A model generated the notes under the pieces. It was not told the origin of the DNA and ran no database searches. It saw only the letters and a list, made by a program, of their open reading frames with translations. This document shows positions 47,714 through 57,015 of a DNA stretch of 64,000 nucleotides, piece by piece. Position 1 is the first letter of the stretch. Every line of letters starts with the position of its first letter. The position numbers were made by a program, and so were the translations under genes. Origin of the DNA: Rhizobiaceae bacterium (lineage in GTDB: Bacteria; Pseudomonadota; Alphaproteobacteria; Rhizobiales; Rhizobiaceae); contig JAEPOG010000005.1 in NCBI GenBank assembly GCA_017643025.1, positions 62,001 to 126,000 of the forward strand. The letters run 5' to 3'.

Positions 47714-48163
47714 TTGTCGCGCGCCGCGCAAGGTTGGAGAGTGCCCGGTTCTGCCGCCGCCTTGCCACGCCTCGGACTTGCGGCCTGCACGCTTTTGCTC
47801 GGCGGCTGCGCCGGCGGCTTCGACCTTGGCCGCCTCGACACCGACCGCTCGATCGTAACCAATTCGGTTGGCGCGCCAACCGGCCAGCAGCCGGATACTC
47901 GTGTGTCAGACGAGGCGGCGATCCGCGCCGCGATCGCCGCATGGTCGCCGTCCGAGCCGCCGCCGGCCACGGTGCCCTGGGTCAACGCCAATACGGGTTC
48001 CAGCGGTGCCATCGTGCGGGTGGCCGACAGCGCGGAGGCCGGCAAGCGCTGCCGCACCTTCACGGTCTCGCGCGAGAGCTTCGGCGGCAGCTCGCGCTAT
48101 GCCGGCAAGGCCTGCAGCGCGGCCGGCGGCTCCTGGATCGTCACAGAGCTCGAACAGGGCTGA
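47714..48163 (+). CDS. RT0821/Lpp0805-type surface lipoprotein
   Basis: A 149-residue predicted lipoprotein. N-terminal segment ends LGLAACTLLLGGCAGGFDL with a lipobox at LLGGC, so the mature protein would be lipid-modified at Cys. The mature part (VNANTGSSGAIVRVADS, CRTFTVSRESFGGSSRYAGK) resembles the RT0821/Lpp0805 surface family. I favour TTG 47714, with AGGGAG eight bases upstream, which places the lipobox at about residue 30; ATG 47669 would give a long pre-region. Function unknown. Confidence 0.75.
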   Translation: MSRAAQGWRVPGSAAALPRLGLAACTLLLGGCAGGFDLGRLDTDRSIVTNSVGAPTGQQPDTRVSDEAAIRAAIAAWSPSEPPPATVPWVNANTGSSGAIVRVADSAEAGKRCRTFTVSRESFGGSSRYAGKACSAAGGSWIVTELEQG

Positions 48164-48192
48164 TTTCGCGTATTTTGGCGCGAAAATGCGCC
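48164..48192 (+). other. Two mutually exclusive hairpins upstream of the J-protein gene
   Basis: TTTCGCG-TATTTTGG-CGCGAAA (48164-48185) and GGCGC-GAAAAT-GCGCC (48177-48192) share bases 48177-48181, so both cannot form at once. They start right after the lipoprotein stop and lie 83 bases before the J-protein start. No T-run follows either; they could terminate or process the upstream message. Confidence 0.4.
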
Positions 48193-48274
48193 GAAACACT
48201 GGAATTTCTTCCTAGCAATACGCATATGTCAGCCGAACCTTGCTTAATTCCCGGCATATTGCCAGAGACACCAC

Positions 48275-49204
48275 ATGCGCGATCCCTATGACGTTCTGGG
48301 CGTCCCGCGTGACGCCTCGCAGAAGGACATAAAGTCGGCCTACCGCCGGCTGGCAAAGAAGTACCATCCGGACCAGAATCCGGACGATGCCAGGGCCAAG
48401 GAGCGCTTTGCCGAAGCCAACCAGGCCTATGAGGTGGTTGGCGACGAGAAGAAGCGCAAACAGTTCGACCGCGGCGAGATCGACGCGGCGGGCAAGCCGC
48501 GCTTCCACGAGTTCCACGGCGCGGGCGCCGGCGGCGACCCCTTTGCCGGTTTCCGCCAGCAGGCAGGGCCGGGCGGCGCACGCCATTTCGAGTTCCGCAC
48601 CTCCGGTGTCGATGCCGGCGACATCTTTTCCGAGATTTTCGGCGACGCTTTTGGCCGCTCGGCACGGCCGGGCACGGGTCCGGGCGCCGGCGCGCAGAGC
48701 CGCGGCGGGCCGCAGCCGGCCGATCTCAACGTCAATCTCGATGTGACGCTGGAAGACGTTATCCAGGCCGCCAAGGTAACGGCCGTATTCCCGGACGGGC
48801 GGCGGCTGGCGGTCAAGCTGCCGGCCTATGTCGAGGACGGCCAGGTGATCCGCCTGAAGGGGCAGGGAGACGCCTCGCCCTTCGGCGGGCGCGGCGACGC
48901 GCTGGCCAAGGTGCGCTTCCGCCGCCACCCGCGCTACCGCGTCGACGGCCGCAACCTGCATGTCGACCTGCCGGTGCCGCTGGCCGACGCGGTGCTGGGC
49001 GCCAAGGTTCCGGTCGAGACGCCGGACGGAAAGGTGGCCGTCACCGTCCCGGCCGGCTCCAGCTCCGACCGCGCGCTGAGGCTGAAGGGCAGGGGCTTGC
49101 CGGTGAAGACCGGCGGCCGCGGCGACCTCTATGCCAATGTCCGCATCATGCTGCCTGAGTCCGACTCCGACCTCGAAGCGCTGATGAAGAAGCGCCGGGG
49201 CTGA
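48275..49204 (+). CDS. CbpA-like J-domain co-chaperone (DnaJ type II)
   Basis: A 309-residue Hsp40 that stimulates DnaK ATPase. The J domain has HPD at residues 31-33, followed by a Gly-rich linker ([28 protein letters not shown]) and two C-terminal client-binding domains ([38 protein letters not shown]). No CxxCxGxG zinc-finger is present, so it is a type II (CbpA) rather than DnaJ. The upstream 110 bases contain two short hairpins. Confidence 0.92.
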   Translation: MRDPYDVLGVPRDASQKDIKSAYRRLAKKYHPDQNPDDARAKERFAEANQAYEVVGDEKKRKQFDRGEIDAAGKPRFHEFHGAGAGGDPFAGFRQQAGPGGARHFEFRTSGVDAGDIFSEIFGDAFGRSARPGTGPGAGAQSRGGPQPADLNVNLDVTLEDVIQAAKVTAVFPDGRRLAVKLPAYVEDGQVIRLKGQGDASPFGGRGDALAKVRFRRHPRYRVDGRNLHVDLPVPLADAVLGAKVPVETPDGKVAVTVPAGSSSDRALRLKGRGLPVKTGGRGDLYANVRIMLPESDSDLEALMKKRRG

Positions 49205-49210
49205 TCCGCC

Positions 49211-49232
49211 GCCGGCGCTTTCGCCGGCTTGC
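49211..49232 (+). terminator. Hairpin after the J-protein gene
   Basis: GCCGGCG-CTTT-CGCCGGC (49211-49228), perfect seven-pair stem, then TTGCTTCC. It lies six bases past the J-protein stop and before fabI. The stem is convincing but the T-run is interrupted, so it is only a possible terminator. Confidence 0.45.
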
Positions 49233-49299
49233 TTCCGCTTGATGGCTCAAGCGCCCTGTGCCATAGGCTTCGTGAAAATTCGCGAGGGAGTTTCATGGC

Positions 49300-50127
49300 A
49301 TGAGCGGTGGCGGCAGCGGCCTGATGGCGGGCAAGCGGGGCCTTATCATGGGCGTCGCCAACAACCGGTCGATCGCCTGGGGCGTCGCCAAGGCGCTGCA
49401 ACGCGAGGGCGCCGAGCTGGCGCTGACCTATCAGGGCGACCAGTTCCGCAAGCGCGTCGAGCCGCTGGCCGAGGAGCTTGGCGCGCATGTCGCAGGCGAT
49501 TGCGATGTGACCGACATGGCTTCCGTCGATGCCGTATTCGACGGGCTGAAGGCGAAGTGGGGCAAGCTCGATTTCCTCGTCCACGCCATCGCCTTTTCCG
49601 ACAAGGACGAGCTCGACGGCCGCTATGTCGAGACGACGCGCGACAACTTCCAGCGCACGATGGACATCTCGGTCTATTCCTTCACGGCCGTCGCCAAGCG
49701 AGCCGAGCCGCTGATGACTGACGGCGGCTCCATGCTGACGCTGACCTACTACGGCGCGGAAAAGGTGATGCCGCATTACAACGTCATGGGCGTCGCCAAG
49801 GCAGCGCTCGAGGCGAGCGTGCGCTATCTCGCCGTCGATCTTGGTGGCGGCAATATCCGCGTCAACGCGCTGTCGGCCGGTCCGATCAAGACGCTCGCCG
49901 CGTCCGGCATCGGCGACTTCCGCTACATCCTGAAGTGGAACGAATACAATTCGCCGCTGAAGCGCACAGTCACCGTCGACGAGGTCGGCGATTCGGCGCT
50001 CTACCTTCTTTCGCCGCTATCGCGCGGCGTCACCGGCGAGGTGCTGCATGTCGACAGCGGCTACCATGTCGTCGGCATGAAATCCGTCGATGCGCCGGAC
50101 ATTTCGACGGTGAAGGAAGGCGAATGA
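49300..50127 (+). CDS. fabI: Enoyl-ACP reductase (NADH), FabI
   Basis: A 275-residue short-chain dehydrogenase-fold enzyme reducing trans-2-enoyl-ACP, the last step in each fatty-acid elongation cycle. GVANNRSIAWGVAKAL (about residues 18-33) is the NAD-binding signature of FabI, and the catalytic Tyr160-x6-Lys167 is in the HYNVMGVAKAALEA segment; the FabI-type Tyr150/151 of TYYGAEKV is also present. ALSAGPIKTLAASGI (about 191) is the substrate loop. The target of triclosan-type inhibitors in bacteria. Confidence 0.97.
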   Translation: MSGGGSGLMAGKRGLIMGVANNRSIAWGVAKALQREGAELALTYQGDQFRKRVEPLAEELGAHVAGDCDVTDMASVDAVFDGLKAKWGKLDFLVHAIAFSDKDELDGRYVETTRDNFQRTMDISVYSFTAVAKRAEPLMTDGGSMLTLTYYGAEKVMPHYNVMGVAKAALEASVRYLAVDLGGGNIRVNALSAGPIKTLAASGIGDFRYILKWNEYNSPLKRTVTVDEVGDSALYLLSPLSRGVTGEVLHVDSGYHVVGMKSVDAPDISTVKEGE

Positions 50128-50152
50128 TGGCGGACGTCGACTGACGCCGGCC

Positions 50153-50740
50153 ATGCTTCCCCTCGCATATTTCGTCAGGCACGGGCAGACGGACTGGAAC
50201 GCCGAAGGGCGCATCCAAGGCCAGGCCGATACCGACATCAACGAACTCGGCCGCCGCCAGGCAGACGCCAACGGATCGCGGCTGGCCGACATTGTTGGCC
50301 GGGCGGACGGGTTCGATTTCGTTGCCAGCCCGAAGCGGCGCACGCGTGAGACCATGGAGAGGGTTCGCGCGGCGATGGGGCTGCCCGCCGGCGCCTACAG
50401 CACCGATCCGCGCCTCATCGAGATGCATTTCGGCGACTGGCAGACCTTTACGCTTGCCGAACTGGAAGCCGAGACGCCGGGCAGTACTGCGGCCCGCGAC
50501 CGGGACAAGTGGAACTTCGTCCCGCCGGGCGCCAATGCCGAGAACTATCAGATGCTCGCCGACCGCATCGCGCCCTGGCTGGCCGAACTCAAGCGGCCTA
50601 CCATCTGCGTAACGCATGGCGGCATCATCCGCGTGATGTTCCGGTTGATCGAGGGCTGGACGCCCGAAGCGGCCTGCACCGGCAGCGTGCCGCAGGACCG
50701 GATACTGGAACTCAGCGGCGGCAGGCTGCGCTGGCTGTAG
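50153..50740 (+). CDS. Histidine phosphatase family (phosphoglycerate mutase-like) protein
   Basis: A 195-residue protein with the RHG motif FVRHGQTDWNAEGRIQGQAD (about residues 7-26) and the second catalytic His in CVTHGGIIRVMFRL (about 152). SPKRRTRETMERV holds the conserved Arg. The family covers phosphoglycerate mutases and various phosphatases; sequence alone does not fix the substrate. It follows fabI by 25 bases and is likely in its operon. Confidence 0.85.
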   Translation: MLPLAYFVRHGQTDWNAEGRIQGQADTDINELGRRQADANGSRLADIVGRADGFDFVASPKRRTRETMERVRAAMGLPAGAYSTDPRLIEMHFGDWQTFTLAELEAETPGSTAARDRDKWNFVPPGANAENYQMLADRIAPWLAELKRPTICVTHGGIIRVMFRLIEGWTPEAACTGSVPQDRILELSGGRLRWL

Positions 50741-50751
50741 CTGCCCGTCCG

Positions 50752-50997
50752 TTACGGGATCAGCATGTCCGTGATCTGATTGACGCCATCGCGGCTGTCA
50801 TAGGCGATGATGACGACAACGCCCTCCGAGAGCACGCTCATGTCCATTTCGGACGGCAGCCTGTAGGTCTTGCCGTTGTCGAGCGTGATCGTCATCTTTT
50901 CGATATCGACCTGCTTGATTTCGCCTTCGGTGTCCGCGGCGAGCGCGGCTGCCGTCATGAACGCCAATGCCCCCGCGGCAGCGACTATCGTACGCAT
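50752..50997 (-). CDS. DUF1344 exported protein
   Basis: An 81-residue protein with a signal peptide (MRTIVAAAGALAFMTAAALA, cleavage before ADTEG) and a short beta-rich mature part (EIKQVDIEKMTITLDNGKTY) that resembles DUF1344 periplasmic proteins of rhizobia. AGGA is upstream of the ATG at 50997. Convergent with the phosphatase and divergent from aroC. Function unknown. Confidence 0.82.
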   Translation of the reverse strand: MRTIVAAAGALAFMTAAALAADTEGEIKQVDIEKMTITLDNGKTYRLPSEMDMSVLSEGVVVIIAYDSRDGVNQITDMLIP

Positions 50998-51177
50998 TCC
51001 TGTATCCTTTTGATTTCTCGTTCCCGCTTTTGCGCGGGTTACCCCAACCCCGTCCGTCAGTGACGCACAAACACGCCGATTGTGTCAAAATGTTTGCGGA
51101 AGCCGCCGGTTTGACCGGGCCGCCAATCGCAAATAGAAGCAGGGGCGATCGGCTCCACCGGCGCGGGCAATTTCTTC

Positions 51178-52272
51178 ATGTCGCACAATACGTTCGGCCA
51201 TCTGTTCAGGGTCACGACCTGGGGCGAGAGCCATGGCGCCGCCCTCGGCTGCGTGGTCGATGGCTGCCCGCCCGGCATCCGCTTCACGGTGGCTGAAATC
51301 CAGGCCGAGCTCGACCGGCGCAAGCCGGGCCAGTCGCGCTTCGTGACGCAGCGCCGCGAGGCCGACGAGGTCCGCGTCCTGTCGGGCTTCATGGAGGACG
51401 GCGACGCTCTGGTGACCACCGGAACGCCAGTGTCGATGATGATCGAGAACACCGATCAGCGCTCCAAGGACTACAGCGATATCGCCCGCCAGTACCGGCC
51501 GGGCCACGCCGACTATACCTATGACGCCAAATACGGTTTGCGCGACTATCGCGGCGGCGGCCGTTCCTCGGCGCGCGAGACCGCCGCTCGCGTTGCGGCC
51601 GGCGCGCTGGCGCGCAAGATCGTGCCCGGCCTCGTCGTGCGCGGCGCACTGGTCGGCATGGGCGAGAAGGGAATCGACCGCGCGAAGTGGGACTGGGATT
51701 TCGTGCGCGATGCCGAAAACCCCTTCTTCACGCCGGATGCCGGATCAGTGGCCGTGTTTTCCGACTATCTCGACAGCGTCCGCAAGGCGGGCTCGTCGGT
51801 CGGCGCGCTGATCGAAGTTATCGCCGAGGGCGTGCCGGCCGGCCTGGGTGCTCCGATCTATGCCAAGCTGGATCAGGACATCGCGGCGGGTCTCATGTCG
51901 ATCAACGCCGTAAAGGGCGTCGAGATCGGCGACGGTTTCGCGACCGCGCGGATGCGCGGCGAGGAGAATGCCGACGAGATGCGGATGGGCAATGACGGCC
52001 GTCCGGTATTCGGCTCCAACCACGCCGGCGGTATCCTTGGCGGCATCTCGACGGGTCAGCCGGTGGTGGCGCGTTTCGCCGTGAAGCCGACATCCTCGAT
52101 CCTCACGCCGCGCAAGTCGATCGATGCCGACGGCAACGAGGTCGAGGTCGTCACCAAGGGCCGGCACGACCCCTGCGTTGGCATCCGCGCCGTGCCGATC
52201 GGCGAAGCCATGGTTGCCTGCGTCATCGCCGACCACTATTTGCGGCATCGTGGCCAGACCGGCCGCGTCTGA
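51178..52272 (+). CDS. aroC: Chorismate synthase
   Basis: A 364-residue FMN-dependent enzyme making chorismate from EPSP, the last step of the shikimate pathway. It begins [20 protein letters not shown], the invariant AroC N terminus; [20 protein letters not shown] (about residue 112) and [20 protein letters not shown] (about 263) are further signatures. Starts at the ATG at 51178, about 180 bases from the DUF1344 gene. It is directly followed by ribB after nine bases. Confidence 0.98.
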   Translation: MSHNTFGHLFRVTTWGESHGAALGCVVDGCPPGIRFTVAEIQAELDRRKPGQSRFVTQRREADEVRVLSGFMEDGDALVTTGTPVSMMIENTDQRSKDYSDIARQYRPGHADYTYDAKYGLRDYRGGGRSSARETAARVAAGALARKIVPGLVVRGALVGMGEKGIDRAKWDWDFVRDAENPFFTPDAGSVAVFSDYLDSVRKAGSSVGALIEVIAEGVPAGLGAPIYAKLDQDIAAGLMSINAVKGVEIGDGFATARMRGEENADEMRMGNDGRPVFGSNHAGGILGGISTGQPVVARFAVKPTSSILTPRKSIDADGNEVEVVTKGRHDPCVGIRAVPIGEAMVACVIADHYLRHRGQTGRV

Positions 52273-52280
52273 GGAAGCTC

Positions 52281-53393
52281 ATGTTGGCATACGATCAGAA
52301 GAAGGTTGTCGATGCGCTGCGCGCTTTCGAGCGCGGCGAGATCGTTGTCGTCATGGATGATGACGGGCGCGAGAACGAAGGCGACCTGATCGTCGCGGCG
52401 GTCCACTGCACCGCCGAGAAGATGGCCTTCATCGTGCGGCACACCTCGGGCATCGTCTGCGCCCCGATGATGCGCGAGGAAGCGCGGCGGCTGAACCTGG
52501 CGCCAATGGTCGCGGAGAACGACGCACCGCACGCGACGGCGTTCACGATCAGCGTCGATTTCAAGCATGGCACGACGACAGGCATTTCGGCCGACGACCG
52601 CACGCTGACAGTGCGCAACCTCGCCAACCCAAATGCCGGCGCTGCCGACTTTGTCCGTCCGGGCCATATCTTCCCGCTGGTCGCGCGCGAGGGCGGTGTG
52701 CTGATGCGCTCCGGCCACACCGAGGCTGCGGTCGACCTGTGCCGCCTCGCCGGATTGCCGGAAGTCGGCGTCATCAGCGAACTGGTCAATGACGACGGCA
52801 CGGTCATGCGCGGCCCGCAGGTCAGCGCCTTTGCCGAGGCACACGGTTTGAAGCAGGTTTCCGTCGCCGACCTGATCGCCTACCGCCAGCGTCAGGAGAC
52901 GCTGGTCGAACGTGTCGACACCTTCCCGGTCGAGACCGCAGGCGGCCCGGCACAGGCATATGAGTACTCCGTGCCGTGGGACGCCATGAATCACCTAGCC
53001 GTCGTATTCGGCGACATCCGCGATGGCATCGAGGTGCCGGTGCGGCTGCACAGCGAGGATATTGTGCAGGACGTCTTTGGCAGCACGAGCAAGCTCGACG
53101 GCATGGTCGGGCGAATGGGCGAAGCCGGGCGTGGTGTCATCGTCTATCTGCGCAAGGGCTCCGTTGGCGTCGCGCACCGTCCACGCGGAAGGCCGGCCGC
53201 CGAGGGCGGCGCGGAAGACCACGACGAGGCACAGCGCCGCGAATCCGAGTGGCGCGAGGTTGGCCTTGGCGCGCAGATCCTGCGCGATCTCGGCATTTCG
53301 TCCATTCGCCTCATCGCGTCGCGCGAGCGCCACTATGTCGGGCTCGAAGGCTTCGGCATCGAGATCGCGGCGACCGACATTATGGATCGGTAG
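52281..53393 (+). CDS. ribB: 3,4-dihydroxy-2-butanone 4-phosphate synthase with degenerate GTP cyclohydrolase II domain
   Basis: A 370-residue riboflavin-pathway protein. The N-terminal DHBP synthase domain (residues 1-200) has VVVMDDDGRENEGDLIVAAV (about 22-41) and the HTEAAVDLCRLAGLPEVG motif near 155. The C-terminal part (after about 215) looks like GTP cyclohydrolase II: HSEDIVQDVFGSTS aligns with the zinc-binding loop, but the expected Cys ligands (C-x2-GD-x8-C-x-C) are all absent, so cyclohydrolase activity is probably lost and this is RibB rather than RibBA. The gene lies eight bases after aroC. Confidence 0.9.
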   Translation: MLAYDQKKVVDALRAFERGEIVVVMDDDGRENEGDLIVAAVHCTAEKMAFIVRHTSGIVCAPMMREEARRLNLAPMVAENDAPHATAFTISVDFKHGTTTGISADDRTLTVRNLANPNAGAADFVRPGHIFPLVAREGGVLMRSGHTEAAVDLCRLAGLPEVGVISELVNDDGTVMRGPQVSAFAEAHGLKQVSVADLIAYRQRQETLVERVDTFPVETAGGPAQAYEYSVPWDAMNHLAVVFGDIRDGIEVPVRLHSEDIVQDVFGSTSKLDGMVGRMGEAGRGVIVYLRKGSVGVAHRPRGRPAAEGGAEDHDEAQRRESEWREVGLGAQILRDLGISSIRLIASRERHYVGLEGFGIEIAATDIMDR

Positions 53394-54367
53394 TGAGGAT
53401 CCTCCACGCGCTCGCGGTTGCCGCGCTCGCCCTGGGGGCGGGACAGGTACATGCCGCCGAGATGCGCGTGATCGAAACGCCTTCTGCAATCAGGAGCGTG
53501 GTCGCGACGCCGGCCGGCCGGTTCGTCACCTTGCGCGACGGTTCTTCCCACCGGCTGTCGCGCTGCGACGGCAAGGTGATCTGCCTGATGCCGGCCCCGG
53601 TCGTTGGCCTGCCTGTAAAGGCACCTGAAGGCAGCCTGCCCGGCGGTCGTGTCGCGACCGCGCCAAGCGGCGACATACGCCGCGCCTGGTATGCCCGGCC
53701 GACTACACGCTACGGCCACGGCGTGCTGGGCGACGCAGTAGAGGCAGGCTCGCTCATCGCCGAGGATGCTGCGGGGCAGCACTTCGAGCATGTGCTTGAA
53801 AACACGCATGTCTTCGAGGACATCACGCCGCGCATCGCCGATCTCGACGGCGACGGCCGCAACGAGATCGTCGCGATACGGTCATCGCTGCAGAGAGGCG
53901 CGGCGGTCGCGGTGCTCGGCCTCAGAGCCGGCGCGCTCGCATTGCTCGACGCGACGCCCGAGATCGGCCGCAGCAATCGCTGGCTCAACGTCGCGGGCCT
54001 CGCCGACTACACCGGCGCCGGCGTGCCGGTCATTGCCTGGGTGGAGACGCCCCACATTGGCGGCATCCTCAAGATGGCCGCCTTCGAGAACGGCAGGCTG
54101 AACGTCTTCGCCAACACCTATTCGGGCTTCTCCAATCATGTCATCGGCTCGCGCGAACTCGGCCTTGCGGCAACCGGCGACTTCACGGGCGACGGCGTTC
54201 CCGACCTGGCACTGCCCAACGCCAACCGGCGGTCGATTGTCATCGCCGCCCGCACCGGCTTCGAGAAAGTGCCGTTGCTGGCTCCGGTCACGCACGGGGT
54301 CGTCGATGTCGATGGCATCGTCGTCACCGCGACATCGGATGGCGCGCTGGTTGCCGTCATTCCCTAG
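53393..54367 (+). CDS. Exported VCBS/FG-GAP repeat protein
   Basis: A 324-residue protein with a signal peptide (MRILHALAVAALALGAGQVH, cleavage near AAEMR). Repeats of the FG-GAP/VCBS calcium-binding type are visible in ITPRIADLDGDGRNEIVAIR (about residue 145) and AATGDFTGDGVPDLALPNAN (about 263), which fold as beta-propeller blades. The GTG start at 53393 shares a base with the ribB stop (TAGTG), so it is translationally coupled to ribB. Role unknown; an outer-surface or periplasmic beta-propeller. Confidence 0.82.
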   Translation: MRILHALAVAALALGAGQVHAAEMRVIETPSAIRSVVATPAGRFVTLRDGSSHRLSRCDGKVICLMPAPVVGLPVKAPEGSLPGGRVATAPSGDIRRAWYARPTTRYGHGVLGDAVEAGSLIAEDAAGQHFEHVLENTHVFEDITPRIADLDGDGRNEIVAIRSSLQRGAAVAVLGLRAGALALLDATPEIGRSNRWLNVAGLADYTGAGVPVIAWVETPHIGGILKMAAFENGRLNVFANTYSGFSNHVIGSRELGLAATGDFTGDGVPDLALPNANRRSIVIAARTGFEKVPLLAPVTHGVVDVDGIVVTATSDGALVAVIP

Positions 54368-54423
54368 CGTCACGCATCGGTGATAGTCTGTATCTCGCGG
54401 AAGCGACTCGCGAGGGCAGCATC

Positions 54424-55404
54424 ATGTGGGATTTCGACATCGGCCGGACGCTCGGCATCATGGCCAAAACCTGGCCGTTCATCGCGCTGCGTCTCGTCGT
54501 CTATTTCACAATCACGCTCGCCTATGTTCTCGCCACCGGCGTCGGCGCGGGGATCGGCTTTGGCGCCGGGCACATTTTCGGCGGCGATGACGGCCCGGCC
54601 GGCTTCGCCGTGTTCGGCGGTCTCGGCGGCATCATCATCGTATCGGTCGTGCTCTACTGGCTGCGCGAGTACATCCTCTACATGGTCAAGGCTGGCCATA
54701 TCGCCGTGATGGTCGAGCTAATCGAAGGCCGCGAACTACCGGAAGGCAACGGGCAGATCGCGCATGCCCGCGCCGTCGTGACCGAGCGCTTCGGCGAAAC
54801 CAACGTGCTGTTCGTTGTCGACCAGCTGGTGAAGGGCGCGGTGAAGGTGATTACCGGTCTGCTCGGCGGAGTGGCGCGCTTCCTGCCGATCCCCGGCCTG
54901 CAGGGGCTGGTCGGCTTCATCAACACCGTCATCCGCCTGTCGCTGACCTATGTCGACGAGGTGATCCTCGGCTACAACATCCGCCTGCGCTCCGACCAGC
55001 CGTTCGATACAGCGCGTCAGGGCGTCGTTCTCTACGCGCAGAACGGCATGGTGATGGTGAAGAACGCGGTCTGGCTGGCGGTCATCATGTGGGTGCTGGC
55101 CTTCGCCGTGTTCCTCGTCATGCTGGCGCCGGCGGCGGCCGTGCTCTACGTCATGCCCGGCCAGCTTGCCGGCTGGTCCTTCGTGCTGGCGATCGTATTC
55201 GCCTGGGCGATCAAGGCGGCGTTGATCGAGCCCTTCGTTATCGCCGCGCTGATGCAGGTCTATTTCCGCGTCATCGAGGGGCAGATTCCCGATCCAGAAT
55301 GGGATGCAAGGCTGGCCGGCGCATCGCGCCATTTCCGCGAACTGAAAGACAAGGCCGTCGGAGCCTTCGGCGGGCGTCCGGCGGCAACACCCGAGAGCGC
55401 ATGA
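54424..55404 (+). CDS. Multi-pass membrane protein of unknown function
   Basis: A 326-residue protein with about six membrane segments (FIALRLVVYFTITLAYVLAT, FAVFGGLGGIIIVSVVLYWL, WLAVIMWVLAFAVFLVMLAP and WSFVLAIVFAWAIKAALIEP among them). It ends in a soluble helix. The segment VKNAVWLAVIMW and the motif WARLAGASRHF-like tail suggest a conserved alphaproteobacterial family that I cannot name. No catalytic motif. Confidence 0.72.
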   Translation: MWDFDIGRTLGIMAKTWPFIALRLVVYFTITLAYVLATGVGAGIGFGAGHIFGGDDGPAGFAVFGGLGGIIIVSVVLYWLREYILYMVKAGHIAVMVELIEGRELPEGNGQIAHARAVVTERFGETNVLFVVDQLVKGAVKVITGLLGGVARFLPIPGLQGLVGFINTVIRLSLTYVDEVILGYNIRLRSDQPFDTARQGVVLYAQNGMVMVKNAVWLAVIMWVLAFAVFLVMLAPAAAVLYVMPGQLAGWSFVLAIVFAWAIKAALIEPFVIAALMQVYFRVIEGQIPDPEWDARLAGASRHFRELKDKAVGAFGGRPAATPESA

Positions 55405-55473
55405 CCTGTTGAACATGGCGTTGCATGGGGCCACCGCGATGGCCAAGCCCGACCATAGCGCCTATATCGGGGC

Positions 55474-56400
55474 ATGACGACGCGGCTATACACGCACCCG
55501 ATCTATCTTGAACATCTGACCCCAACAGGTCACCCCGAACGGCCCGACCGGCTGCGCGCAATTGCCCGCGTGCTGGAGGACGAGCATTTCGACAGGCTGG
55601 ACCGGCAGCAGTCGCCGACGGGCGATGCCGATCTGATCCTGCTCGCGCATCCGCAGTCGCACCGCGACAAGGTGGAGGCGGCGATCCCCGACGAAGGTCT
55701 GGTGCGGATCGACGCCGACACCTCGGCCAGTCCGAAAAGCCTGGAGGCAGCGCTGGCCGCCATCGGGGGCGCAGCCGCCGCGGTGGATGACGTATTCTCC
55801 GGCACTGCCGACAACGTCTTCGTCGCCGCGCGTCCACCCGGGCACCATGCCGAGCGCGAGACGGCGATGGGTTTCTGCCTGTTCAACAATGCGGCGATCG
55901 CTGCCCGCCACGCGCAGAAGAAGCACGGTGCCGAGCGTGTCGCCATCGTCGACTGGGATGTGCATCACGGCAACGGTACACAGGACATCTTCTGGAACGA
56001 CGCGAGCGTGCTCTACTGCTCGACCCACCAGATGCCGCTCTATCCGGGCACCGGCGCGAAACACGAAACGGGGGCCGGCAACATCGTCAACGCACCGCTG
56101 GCTTCGGGCGATGGCGGCGATGCATTCCGCGAAGCATTCCGCTCGCGCGTGCTGCCGGCGATCGACGAATTCAGGCCCGACCTGATCATCATCTCCGCAG
56201 GCTTCGATGCGCACCACCGCGATCCGCTGGCGGAGATCAACCTGACCGAGGACGATTTCGACTGGGCGACGGGCGAGTTGCTGGAGCGGGCCGGGCGGTT
56301 CAGCTCAAACCGGCTCGTGAGCTTGCTCGAAGGCGGCTACGACCTGCAGGGGCTTGCGGGGTCGACGGCCGCACATATCAGCCGCCTGATGAAGGGATAA
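55474..56400 (+). CDS. Histone deacetylase family protein
   Basis: A 308-residue arginase/deacetylase-fold zinc hydrolase related to class II HDACs and acetoin/polyamine deacetylases. [20 protein letters not shown] contains the His pair 124-125, and [15 protein letters not shown] places the zinc-ligand Asp162 and His164; another Asp ligand is in [18 protein letters not shown]. The bacterial substrate is likely a small acetylated amine or protein lysine. It ends five bases before xseB and is probably co-transcribed. Confidence 0.9.
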   Translation: MTTRLYTHPIYLEHLTPTGHPERPDRLRAIARVLEDEHFDRLDRQQSPTGDADLILLAHPQSHRDKVEAAIPDEGLVRIDADTSASPKSLEAALAAIGGAAAAVDDVFSGTADNVFVAARPPGHHAERETAMGFCLFNNAAIAARHAQKKHGAERVAIVDWDVHHGNGTQDIFWNDASVLYCSTHQMPLYPGTGAKHETGAGNIVNAPLASGDGGDAFREAFRSRVLPAIDEFRPDLIIISAGFDAHHRDPLAEINLTEDDFDWATGELLERAGRFSSNRLVSLLEGGYDLQGLAGSTAAHISRLMKG

Positions 56401-56405
56401 GAAGC

Positions 56406-56666
56406 ATGGCCGAAGACGCCAATGACGACATCAAGACGCTGACCTTCGAGAAGGCGCTCGCTGCACTTGAGAAGATCGTCGAGGATCTGGAGCGCGGCGA
56501 CGTGCCGCTCGACGAATCGATCCGCACCTATGAGCGCGGCGAGGCGCTGAAGGCGCATTGCGAAAAGCTGCTGAAGGCCGCCGAGGACAAGGTGGAAAAG
56601 ATACGCCTCTCACGCGAAGGCAAGCCGGTGGGCACCGAGCCGCTGGACGGCAATGGCGACACCTGA
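56406..56666 (+). CDS. xseB: Exodeoxyribonuclease VII small subunit
   Basis: An 86-residue small subunit of ExoVII, which degrades single-stranded DNA with XseA (not in this window). The hallmark is [20 protein letters not shown] (about residues 13-32) followed by the helical core [20 protein letters not shown]. Between the HDAC-family gene and a DUF2277 gene. Confidence 0.93.
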   Translation: MAEDANDDIKTLTFEKALAALEKIVEDLERGDVPLDESIRTYERGEALKAHCEKLLKAAEDKVEKIRLSREGKPVGTEPLDGNGDT

Positions 56667-56718
56667 TGCCGCGTTCCGTGGTATGATCGAAGAACCGATC
56701 GACCCGGGAGCATGAGCC

Positions 56719-57000
56719 ATGTGCAGGAACATCAAGCCGCTTTTCAATTTCGAACCCCCGGCTACGCATGACGAAATCCACGATGCGGCGCTGCAGTTCG
56801 TCCGCAAGGTGAGCGGCTCGACCAAGCCCTCGAAGCGCAACGAGGAAGCCTTCGACCGCGCTGTGCAGGCAATCGCCGCCAGTGTGCACGAGCTTCTGCA
56901 TGCGATGGAGACGACCCAGCCGCCGAAGGACCGCGAGGAAGAGGCGGCCAAGGCGAGGGCGCGTTCGGCCCAGCGCTTCGCGAGGCCGGTTCCGGCCTGA
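56719..57000 (+). CDS. DUF2277 small protein
   Basis: A 93-residue protein beginning MCRNIKPLFNFEPPATHDEI, the start pattern of DUF2277, with the helical core DAALQFVRKVSGSTKPSKRN. The family of uncharacterised small proteins occurs in many bacteria. It is 52 bases after xseB and 15 before the pirin gene. Confidence 0.88.
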   Translation: MCRNIKPLFNFEPPATHDEIHDAALQFVRKVSGSTKPSKRNEEAFDRAVQAIAASVHELLHAMETTQPPKDREEEAAKARARSAQRFARPVPA

Positions 57001-57015
57001 GCTGGAGCCGGTGAC

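Noticed and set aside
48164..48274. ROSE-type RNA thermometer upstream of the J protein
   Set aside because: No clear SD sequestered by a UYGCU segment; only small hairpins distant from the start codon.
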